DNA of 54,922 bases. It comes from Thermoanaerobaculia bacterium. Lineage in GTDB: Bacteria > Acidobacteriota > Thermoanaerobaculia > Multivoradales > JAHEKO01. The stretch covers positions 1-54,922 of the forward strand of contig CALZIK010000068.1 of the NCBI GenBank assembly GCA_945787635.1, in the 5' to 3' direction. This document shows positions 26,825 through 32,621 of the stretch, in pieces; position 1 is the stretch's first letter; each line of letters begins with the position of its first letter. The position numbers and the translations under genes were made by a program. The notes under the pieces were generated by a model that did no database searches, was not told the DNA's origin, and saw nothing but the letters and a program-made list of their open reading frames with translations.

Positions 26825-27535
26825 TCAGCACCCGGATTGCCGCATCTTTTCCAAGCGCCTGTCGGACGTTTCCAAAATGTTCTTCCAGAGAGTGACTTCG
26901 TTGCTGCTAGGACTAGTCTCGACTCTTGTGTAATGAGTCCTCTTCTCGATCGTCTTGACTCCATCAACGACCGAGGCTGTTTGGTCATAGCTGAAAATAC
27001 CGAGCTTCCACTCCGTCTCAGAGACTCTCTCAATGCCGTAGTCCTTCCACGCGTTCATATGGACTTCGCAGAACGCATGCCACACCAACTTTGCATCGTC
27101 TGCATTGCTGATGACCACCTTTTCCTCTCTCAGCATTTCTCCCCAACTCTCCGCGCCCAGCCTTCTACTCTCTCGAGAACCCGGAACGAGCGCGATTGTG
27201 TGTCCCAGACCAAACGCAAGGTGAGCCAGGGACAGGTGATCTTCAAAACCCTCTTTCAGGTAGTTCGCATAGCTAAAGTAGTAGAACTTCCATTTGGGAA
27301 AGAGCAAGCGAGCGGCCTTGCCCTCTATTCTCCCGACCCGAAGCATTTGGTTGGCAACCGCTGACTCAGGGTCGGTCTTTGTTATTCGCTCGATCTCCTT
27401 CTGGACGATGTTCCAGTGGGCATCCGACTCTTCAACAGGGCTAAGCGTTGTGTCCTTGGGAAGGGAGGACACCTGTGCTGTGGCCGCGGGCGTGAGAGCG
27501 ATGAGTAAGGCGGCTAGGCTGGAGATTGCTTTCAT
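26825..27535 (-). CDS. Secreted protein of unknown function
   Basis: 236 residues from ATG 27535, with a signal peptide (SSLAALLIALTPAATAQ). The mature protein is helical and mixed-charge, with LVWHAFCEVHMNAWKDYG and HLAFGLGHTIALVPGSRESR as notable segments. I do not recognise the family; there is no metal motif or repeat. It lies 116 bp downstream of the riboswitch-controlled DUF1566 gene on the same strand, so it may belong to the same c-di-GMP-controlled transcript. Local base composition is visibly poorer in G+C than the flanking housekeeping genes, consistent with acquired DNA. A longer reading starting at 27655 would overlap the DUF1566 stop and lacks a signal peptide at its start. Confidence 0.6.
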   Translation of the reverse strand: MKAISSLAALLIALTPAATAQVSSLPKDTTLSPVEESDAHWNIVQKEIERITKTDPESAVANQMLRVGRIEGKAARLLFPKWKFYYFSYANYLKEGFEDHLSLAHLAFGLGHTIALVPGSRESRRLGAESWGEMLREEKVVISNADDAKLVWHAFCEVHMNAWKDYGIERVSETEWKLGIFSYDQTASVVDGVKTIEKRTHYTRVETSPSSNEVTLWKNILETSDRRLEKMRQSGC

Positions 27536-27651
27536 CTTCGAACGAGGGGCGCCAGCGGAAGAGCGGCGAGTACCAGCGAGACGATACCGAAGCCGCGGGA
27601 AGAGACCTTCATCCTTGCCATCTCTCAGGCAGAGAGCCAAGCCCGGGCCGA

Positions 27652-28830
27652 TCACTGGCCGTCACGGACCGGCCAGACAAAACCAAGGACGTCCTTGTCG
27701 ATGCTGCCGATAGCGCCGCCGGCGAGGGACGAGGTCACCACGAAGTCGGAATCGATCCAGGTAGCCGACCACAAGAAAGGATACGGAGTCCCACCCGGAT
27801 TCACCCCGATGAACGCATCCCCCTCCGACCACGTCACGTCGCCTGGCGCGTTTACCACTGTCGGGGGACCTACCGAGCTATCGATCAGACTGTTCGAAGC
27901 CGCGGTGTCCGGACACGACACCAGGTCTGACCCCGACCACGCGCTGCACAGCTCCACGGCCGTCGGCTGCCGCCAGTCCCCCGGCGAAGATCCGTCGGTC
28001 AAGCCGCAGGTCCCGTCTGCCAGAGCAGCCGCGGCGGATTGCGCCGTTTCCCAGTTCGCCTGGCCGTTCGTGTTCGTGCCAGCCAGATCCCCACAGCTCG
28101 CGTCTTTCAACCAGAGTAAGTCCGTGTTGCAGTCCAACACGGTTCCGTCGCCCAGGTCCACATAGCGGTAGTCCACCGCTTCGCACAGTTGCAGCCCAAC
28201 GCCGATGCCGAGAGTCGCGGTCGTCACCACCGCCGCACCGTTGACCAGCAAGGCCGAATCGCCGGCCGCGCCCGACAGTGGCGCTGGACCGGCGATCGAT
28301 CCCCTGAAGGACGGGCTTACCGCCGAAGGCGAAGTCCCTACCGGCGACCCTGCGCTCGCCGCCGACCCGAGAGCCAGGTCCGAGCCCGCCTCTTCGAGGT
28401 ACTGCTGCACGACCGCCAGCGCCTCTTCGAACACCGTCGCGCTCGGCCCAGCCGCCACCTGGAACAAACTTGGCTGCGACCAATCCGAGGCCTCCTTCCG
28501 GCCCACAGCTCGTACACTCCAAGCGTATCGACCGCCGCGTTCCAGGCAGCTGTCGAGGCCAGGTGTCCAGCCATGTACCGAGCCGGGAAAGCTCTGCCGC
28601 AGGACGAGCTTCGTATCCTCGTTCGCCTTCTCCGCTTGATAGATCACCAGCTCGTAGCTCTCTGTGCGCTCGACGATCCCCCAGTTGAACGTAGGGCAGG
28701 GTTCCGAGACGGCGGTTCCCGTCGGGCTCCCCGGCGACACCGCCACCGGGCTCTCGTAGGCTCCTGCTGCCCGCGTCGAGAGCAGCAACAGGGTAGCTAA
28801 CAGGACTCCGTTCAGCATCGTCCGTCTCAT
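27652..28830 (-). CDS. Secreted DUF1566 (Lcl C-terminal domain) protein under riboswitch control
   Basis: 392 residues. A signal peptide (LNGVLLATLLLLSTRAAGAY) is followed by a fibronectin-III-like beta domain at about 30-125 (FNWGIVERTESYELVIYQ, GGRYAWSVRAVG), then a low-complexity Ala/Ser/Gly linker. The C-terminal DUF1566/Lcl domain begins at about residue 220 with RYVDLGDGTVLDCNTDLLWL and continues through ANWETAQSAAAAL and GDWRQPTAVEL to the terminal GFVWPVRDGQ. DUF1566 domains have a C-type-lectin-like fold and are used in surface adhesion. The start codon is 23 bases after a GEMM-I riboswitch, with a strong AAGGAAGGAG ribosome site between them. Likely a c-di-GMP-controlled surface or extracellular binding protein. 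Confidence 0.85.
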   Translation of the reverse strand: MRRTMLNGVLLATLLLLSTRAAGAYESPVAVSPGSPTGTAVSEPCPTFNWGIVERTESYELVIYQAEKANEDTKLVLRQSFPGSVHGWTPGLDSCLERGGRYAWSVRAVGRKEASDWSQPSLFQVAAGPSATVFEEALAVVQQYLEEAGSDLALGSAASAGSPVGTSPSAVSPSFRGSIAGPAPLSGAAGDSALLVNGAAVVTTATLGIGVGLQLCEAVDYRYVDLGDGTVLDCNTDLLWLKDASCGDLAGTNTNGQANWETAQSAAAALADGTCGLTDGSSPGDWRQPTAVELCSAWSGSDLVSCPDTAASNSLIDSSVGPPTVVNAPGDVTWSEGDAFIGVNPGGTPYPFLWSATWIDSDFVVTSSLAGGAIGSIDKDVLGFVWPVRDGQ

Positions 28831-28853
28831 GGCGTCACTCCTTCCTTGCCCTT

Positions 28854-28962
28854 CGGCAGCCCGGCGGTCTTGGGTCTTCGTGGCGGGGTGCTCGATGCTA
28901 GCCGTCGCGGAGAAGCGAGGAGCCGTGGCTTTGCGGCCCGGGTTTTCCCAGGTGTGCCTTTA
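28854..28962 (-). promoter_or_regulatory. GEMM-I riboswitch, c-di-GMP type (copy 1)
   Basis: On the minus strand this leader reads AAGGCACACC, the hairpin CCTGGGAAAACCCGGG, then CCGCAAAGCCACGG and, after a second arm, CGCCGGGCTGCCG. This is the conserved order of the GEMM-I aptamer. GGCA and TGCC close the P1 stem. The ligand-contact positions of the Vibrio Vc2 aptamer appear retained: G20 (last G before C in AAGGC), A47 (middle A of GCAAAGC) and C92 (first C of GCCG). A G at position 20 predicts c-di-GMP rather than cGAMP. Only 23 bases separate it from the DUF1566 start codon, leaving no room for a terminator, so control is probably at translation. Confidence 0.8.
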
Positions 28963-29032
28963 TCGAGGCCTGTCTTCAGATTACGCTTGAGGTGTCGATG
29001 AGAGCGCCACCCAAGGGGGTGGGAAGCGCGCC

Positions 29033-29055
29033 GGCCTTCACTCGTCGGTGAAGCC
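29033..29055. terminator. Hairpin in the inter-riboswitch region
   Basis: GGCCTTCAC (29033-29041) and GTGAAGCC (29048-29055) can form an 8-bp stem with a single bulge and a six-base loop. It lies upstream of riboswitch copy 1 and downstream of the PxKF-like remnant, so it could terminate that remnant's transcript. No T-run was seen. Confidence 0.35.
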
Positions 29056-29124
29056 GATCTTCCCCGGTTAGCGGTAGAGAATCGAGCTACTTGATCAGGA
29101 ACTCAGCCGAGCGCGTCGGATCGA

Positions 29125-29354
29125 TCAAGTACTCAGAGGCGCCGCGATCAGATCGAGGTCTGTGACCAAGATGCTGTCGGCATCGAACAGTTGGGCCTTA
29201 AACGGCAGAGCTCGGTTGCCCCTGACTCTCACCGAGCTGCCGTTCATCGGGGGCTCGAAACCGCTGCACTGAATCTCAGGAATCAGCTCATACCCGAGGC
29301 CGATGAGCCCATTCTCATACTGCCGCAGAATCTCCTCGGGCGCCCGAGCCCTTG
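29125..29354 (-). pseudogene. Truncated PxKF-like domain fragment fused to riboswitch copy 2
   Basis: Reading leftward from riboswitch copy 2, one frame stays open for about 75 codons to a TGA at 29125-29127. It encodes PEEILRQYENGLIGLGYELI, then SGFEPPMNGSSVRVRGNRAL, then PFKAQLFDADSILVTDLDL. The GF..P(M)..rG...PfK.qLfDad sequence resembles the PxKF-type beta domain found at the C terminus of secreted proteins. There is no start codon or signal peptide; the frame runs straight into the aptamer's 3' end. I read it as the tail of a deleted secreted-protein gene that was once under riboswitch copy 2. Confidence 0.5.
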
Positions 29355-29468
29355 CGGCAACCCCGGTGGTCTTGGGTCCTCCGTGGCCGAGCGTTATGGC
29401 CTAAGCAGCGCGGAGAAAGCGAGGACCCGTGGCTTTGCGGCCCTGGGTTTTCCCAGGTGTGCCTTGAG
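29355..29468 (-). promoter_or_regulatory. GEMM-I riboswitch, c-di-GMP type (copy 2, orphan)
   Basis: The minus strand reads AAGGCACACC, hairpin CCTGGGAAAACCCAGG, GGCCGCAAAGCCACGG, a second arm closed by GGGTCCTC and GAGGACCC (perfect 8-bp pairing), and ACCGGGGTTGCCG. It aligns base for base with copy 1 over most of its length. Several differences restore pairing, for example in the second arm. G20, A47 and C92 equivalents are present. No intact gene follows; only the PxKF-like fragment does. Confidence 0.78.
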
Positions 29469-29530
29469 GCGTTATTCAGGTTACGGCTGAAGGCTCTGGC
29501 TGCGCGCCACCCAATAGCGCGGGACGGGCC

Positions 29531-29743
29531 GCAGTTCGGGGCCTCTCGCACCCGATCATCGGCAAGCTGCTCGGCCACACCCAGGCCGCGACCACTCAGC
29601 GCTACGCCCACTTGGCAGCCGATCCGGTGCGGCAGGCTGCTGACCGAATCTCGGGTGAGATCGCGGCGGCGATGAGCGGGAAGGCGAAAGAGGCAACGGC
29701 TCCACCCGAGCCCGGAAGCCGCAACGGAAATGACTCTGCATGA
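29531..29743 (+). pseudogene. C-terminal remnant of a tyrosine recombinase (integrase)
   Basis: From about 29540 the plus strand encodes GLSHPIIGKLLGHTQAATTQ followed by RYAHLAADPVRQAADRI. This is the C-terminal catalytic box of phage-type integrases, with the LGH histidine and the tyrosine nucleophile in RYAHL. The frame ends at TGA 29741-29743 after a variable tail. The N-terminal core-binding and Arg/HxxR parts are absent, and the upstream frame is closed within riboswitch-adjacent sequence. It ends 67 bp before att-like module C and points at it, as integrase genes do next to attachment sites. Non-functional as it stands. Confidence 0.8.
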
Positions 29744-29810
29744 GGAGGAAGAGCCTAGGCGAAGCCCTGGCCGCTTCCAGTCGTAACGCCTTGGTTTAAT
29801 TCAGTTTATG

Positions 29811-30012
29811 TGGCGGAGGGGGCGGGATTCGAACCCGCGGTGACCGCAAAGCCACGCCGGTTTTCAAGACCGAGCGACGTGCAGCCAGCGACAGCAGCCA
29901 ACAGTCAGAAACAGCAACAATCACCAAGCTCTCAGACCTGCTCGGTTGATTGCTCGCTACTGCCGATTACTGCGGCTTTTTGTTGGCGAGTGTGCCACCA
30001 GTGTGCCATGGG
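29811..30012. repeat. att-like module C: partial tRNA-Ser(UGA) 3' half plus direct repeats
   Basis: 29811-29872 copies the 3' half of tRNA-Ser(UGA), beginning TGGCGGAGGGGGCGGGATTC and ending in the anticodon stem-loop GCCGGTTTTCAAGACCG, with a different variable arm. 29990-30012 holds GTGTGCCACCAGTGTGCCAT, two GTGTGCCA units 11 bases apart. Between them, CAGTCAGAAACAG is shared with module A and GAAACAGCAACAA with module B. An integrase remnant points at this module. Confidence 0.8.
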
Positions 30013-30092
30013 AACGCTCCGGCTGAGCTGAGACCCGACCCGATGATTGTCCGCCGCGAATCCTGCCCCTGCCGATTCGGAGCCCTCAGAGA

Positions 30093-31142
30093 CTAGCGGC
30101 TCGACCGCACCTTTTTCAGCTCGTTTCGCAGCCTCTCGTTGTCTCTCTCCAGAGACTCCACGCGCAGAGCCAGCTGCTGGACCGCCGCGAGCGCTACGCC
30201 GGCGGAATCGGTGACCGAGATGTGCTTGTCGGTCTGGCCGAGACCGAAGGCGGCGTGGAAGTCCTCCGCCGTCGGCCCCATGTGCTCAATAGCTTCTGCG
30301 TCCTTCTTGTAGCTCCAGCGATAAATTGGCAGTCGGGCCAACCTGTCCAGCACCTTCCCTCCGTTTACGTCTTTCAAACCTTCCTTCGCGGTGCGGCTGG
30401 AGTTGACCTGTAGGTCACCGAAGAAGACCGTGTTGCCCGAACTGTCGATGTCCATCGTGGCCGGGGCCGTAGCAGAGAGTTCAATGATGTCCTGAGCGGA
30501 GGTTCCGCCGATACTGAACGTAGTTGAGTTCAGTTGGAAATCCACCAGCTCACCCGAAGAAGTGTTTTCCATCGCCCACCGAACGGCACCGCCGTTGATC
30601 AACCTAAATAGAGTCCGAAGGGCTCCATCGTCGTTTCGATCCTCAATGATGGCTTGGGCGTTAGGAAACGCTGGGACAGTTTGGAAAGGCCCGGGCGGCC
30701 CTCCTCCAACGACATGCAGCGGCGCCTGAGCATTAAGGGCGAAGTCGGCAGCGAATCCAGACAAGCCGATTCCGATGCCTTTCGGCCCTAACGACATTGA
30801 CCCGACAGGCGTACTTTTCTGGAGAAATAAGAAGGAGCTACCGACGGGCACGGAGGTAAACCCCAGACCGGTAGTACCATCTCCGTTTACGAAGGGAAAG
30901 AGAAGGTAGTCATCGGCAGTTGTCGCTGTGTTGTTGTCCAGCGTAATGCGACTAAAAAACCCTGGGCTCGCTGCTGCCTCGACGGCCTCGTCCTTCTCGT
31001 CATAGACGGCCTCGTTCTTCTCATAAGAGGTGGCCTGGGTTTCCCCTTGAGCCCAAAGGCCCGACGGCAGAAAAGCCTCAAATGCAACGGCGCAGACCGT
31101 CGCAGTCGACTTGACCAAGAAGAAGATTTGCTGCTTCGTCAT
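30093..31142 (-). CDS. Secreted protein with C-terminal peptidase S74 (intramolecular chaperone) domain
   Basis: 349 residues from ATG 31142, with a signal peptide (TATVCAVAFEAFLPSGLWAQ). A central beta-rich region (about 60-240) has LTLDNNT-like repeats and FRLINGGAVRWAMENTSSGE, resembling fibre shafts. The C-terminal 110 residues match the S74 endosialidase chaperone domain: NSSRTAKEGLKDVNGGKVLD (expected catalytic Ser/Lys region), LPIYRWSYKKDAEAIEHMGP, FHAAFGLG and a terminal coiled coil LALRVESLERDNERLRNELK. In phage tail spikes this domain trimerises the fibre and then cuts itself off; in bacteria it occurs on exported trimeric proteins. It follows a small secreted protein by 59 bp and may be co-transcribed. 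It lies between att-like module C and the intact tRNA. Confidence 0.8.
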   Translation of the reverse strand: MTKQQIFFLVKSTATVCAVAFEAFLPSGLWAQGETQATSYEKNEAVYDEKDEAVEAAASPGFFSRITLDNNTATTADDYLLFPFVNGDGTTGLGFTSVPVGSSFLFLQKSTPVGSMSLGPKGIGIGLSGFAADFALNAQAPLHVVGGGPPGPFQTVPAFPNAQAIIEDRNDDGALRTLFRLINGGAVRWAMENTSSGELVDFQLNSTTFSIGGTSAQDIIELSATAPATMDIDSSGNTVFFGDLQVNSSRTAKEGLKDVNGGKVLDRLARLPIYRWSYKKDAEAIEHMGPTAEDFHAAFGLGQTDKHISVTDSAGVALAAVQQLALRVESLERDNERLRNELKKVRSSR

Positions 31143-31201
31143 CCGATTTCCTCCAGTTCTCTGGGTGTAGCAGGCCGGCTTGCTTCTCTTTACGAGCCCA
31201 A

Positions 31202-31384
31202 TCATTGTCCGCCGCGAACCGGCCAAACGCAGAAGGCGCCGTTGCCACAATCGACGCAGATGTTCGACGAGTTGTTCCGACAAGAGCGTGCCGCCGTCTG
31301 GAGCGCAACTACGCCATCTCCGCACCATCCAGGTTTGGCCGCCATCACTATTCCCACCAGCACGAGAAACAACCGAAGCTGCAT
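31202..31384 (-). CDS. Small secreted Cys-rich protein ending in a DUF1566-like tail
   Basis: 60 residues. ATG 31384 is preceded by GGGAGG seven bases upstream. A signal peptide (LFLVLVGIVMAAKPGWCGDG) is followed by about 38 mature residues with five cysteines (including CVDCGNGAFC). The C terminus FCVWPVRGGQ is nearly identical to the last residues of the DUF1566 protein (GFVWPVRDGQ), and the DNA there is also similar. It could be a shrunken DUF1566 derivative or an independent small secreted peptide. It sits directly upstream of the S74 gene on the same strand. It is likely expressed given its ribosome site; its function is unknown. Confidence 0.55.
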   Translation of the reverse strand: MQLRLFLVLVGIVMAAKPGWCGDGVVALQTAARSCRNNSSNICVDCGNGAFCVWPVRGGQ

Positions 31385-31437
31385 CTGCCACCTCCCGTGA
31401 TCGACAAGCAGACGAACTCTAGGGGATTTCTCGGCAA

Positions 31438-31692
31438 ATGCAACACAAATCTTCGCCCACGGCCGTCCCCCTGCTAGCCCTCCCCACACCCACCCCCACC
31501 CCTAACTACTGCGTCCTGGGCTGGCAGGCCACCGTGCGCTACGAACCGCTAGCGGACCTGTACGAGGCCTGGGTGCCGCAGCACCCGCAGGTGCTTGCGG
31601 TGGGGAAGAGCCGACGTGAAGCGCTCTGTGCGCTGCGCGAGCGGCTGGCTGCAGAGGTGGGCGTGAACGCGGGGGTTCGCGCGAGGAGGTGA
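31438..31692 (+). CDS. Orphan HicB-like protein
   Basis: 84 residues. After a Pro/Thr-rich leader (PTPTPTP), the sequence ATVRYEPLADLYEAWVPQHP, VLAVGKSRREALCALRERLA fits the HicB/UPF0150 fold (Y..d.dgyya..P.lpgv.a.G.t.eEAl...re.l). HicB normally neutralises the HicA mRNA interferase, but no HicA-like small dsRBD-fold gene is next to it. It may be a stand-alone HicB-like protein or a leftover of a toxin-antitoxin pair. The real start may be later, such as the GTG near 31531. Lies in the segment next to the intact tRNA-Ser. Confidence 0.5.
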   Translation: MQHKSSPTAVPLLALPTPTPTPNYCVLGWQATVRYEPLADLYEAWVPQHPQVLAVGKSRREALCALRERLAAEVGVNAGVRARR

Positions 31693-31929
31693 ACTAGAGT
31701 TCGATCTCCAGCATCGCCTCGGTTCGGGGCCGACTCTGTCCTTGGCTTGGCTATGCGGACTCTCGACGAACCTGCTTACCTCAACTGCTTCTCAAGGCGC
31801 TTCTCAAGCCGTTTCAGCTCTTGCGCCTGACGTCCGAGCGAGTCCCGGACGCGTCTCGACGGTCTAACTACAGAAAAAAAATTATACAGCGGGTGGTTCC
31901 AACCCGCCCGGCGGCTCGCGCAAGCAAGC
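31693..31929. other. Intergenic with possible coiled-coil gene tail
   Basis: 237 bases between the HicB-like gene and tRNA-Ser. On the minus strand, 31776-31866 has an open frame without a start that reads LGRQAQELKRLEKRLEKQLR and stops at TAA. This looks like the C-terminal coiled coil of a lost protein, such as a second S74-type fibre. An eight-base A run followed by TTATAC (about 31872-31886) is notable, but no function can be assigned. Confidence 0.25.
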
Positions 31930-32019
31930 TGGCGGAGGGGGCGGGATTCGAACCCGCGGTCCCCGTGAAGGGACGCCGGTTTTCAAGACCGGTGCATTCG
32001 ACCACTCTGCCACCCCTCC
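31930..32019 (-). tRNA. tRNA-Ser(UGA)
   Basis: The minus strand reads GGAGGGGTGGCAGAGTGGTC at the 5' end, with anticodon stem CCGGT/ACCGG around loop CTTGAAA (anticodon TGA), a long variable arm GTCCC...GGGAC, a T arm with GGTTCGAATCC, and CCCCTCCG plus encoded CCA at 31930-31932. Complete and foldable. Its 3' end faces left, toward the three partial copies of its own 3' half, so it is the attachment locus of the mobile-element array. Confidence 0.96.
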
Positions 32020-32088
32020 GCTTAGGCGGCCCAGCTTAGCGGGCGAGCCCGGTGGATGACCAGAGCGAACCTCGCGGCAAGGGCTCGA

Positions 32089-32619
32089 TCAGTCCGCGAA
32101 GGTGTTTTCCACCAACGGTGGTGTGTCGACATCCGGCAGGTGGCACGAAACACAGACCCAGCGCGCGCCCACGATCTTGCTGCCGATGTCGTCCGCCTCG
32201 CCCCGCAGGTTCATGTAGTGGCTGAACGAGATCGCAGTCGGCTCGTCGTCCCCGGGAGCGGTCCAGTCGAGCATGTGGCAGTCGACGCACCAGTTCTCTT
32301 CCCGCGTGATGGGCATGAAGTCGGCCACCGCGTGCGGCACACGAGGAGGAGCACTGGGGAATGCGCGACCGACCGGCGGCAGATCGCCGGGATCGGAGAT
32401 GTTGCCCGCGGGAACCGGCGGCACCGCCACGTCGAAGACGCTGCCCTTGGCCAGGCCAATCTCGGTGTCTGCTATTGGCTGAGGCCTCGCGGAAGTTGTC
32501 GTGGCGGCCGGGGCCGGCGCGTCTTGCGAAGCGTCTTGCGCAATGGCCAAGCCGGCACCGACCGAGGCCACCATCACGATCAGCCAGAGTGCGGCCGGAG
32601 GAATCGATCGCCAGGGCAT
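32089..32619 (-). CDS. napB: Periplasmic nitrate reductase di-haem subunit NapB
   Basis: 176 residues with an N-terminal signal helix (LWLIVMVASVGAGLAIAQ) and two c-type haem motifs CVDCH (Cys111, Cys114, His115) and CVSCH (Cys156, Cys159, His160). NapB passes electrons to NapA in the periplasm. PITREENWCVDCH and ARWVCVSCHLPD are typical NapB surroundings; the histidines expected as distal ligands are plausible at HAVADFMP and SFSHYMNL. ATG 32619 lies two bases after the napA stop, so translation is coupled. It is the last gene of napDAB. Confidence 0.93.
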   Translation of the reverse strand: MPWRSIPPAALWLIVMVASVGAGLAIAQDASQDAPAPAATTTSARPQPIADTEIGLAKGSVFDVAVPPVPAGNISDPGDLPPVGRAFPSAPPRVPHAVADFMPITREENWCVDCHMLDWTAPGDDEPTAISFSHYMNLRGEADDIGSKIVGARWVCVSCHLPDVDTPPLVENTFAD

Positions 32620-32621
32620 GA

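Noticed and set aside
27652-28830. DUF1566 gene as target of a diversity-generating retroelement
   Set aside because: DUF1566-type lectin folds are known retroelement targets and a similar 3' tail exists at 31202, but no reverse transcriptase or A-biased template repeat is present in the window.
28854-29468. Riboswitches specific for cGAMP (GEMM-Ib)
   Set aside because: The base aligned to position 20 is G in both copies, which is the c-di-GMP form; cGAMP riboswitches usually have A there.
25781-29872. Partial tRNA copies as functional tRNA genes
   Set aside because: None has the 5' acceptor strand, D arm or a complete anticodon-to-acceptor fold.
31438-31692. HicAB toxin-antitoxin pair
   Set aside because: Only a HicB-like protein is visible; no HicA-sized RNA-binding toxin lies on either side.
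31776-31866. Separate coiled-coil gene
   Set aside because: The frame has no start codon and is too short; I treat it as a possible gene tail inside an intergenic note.
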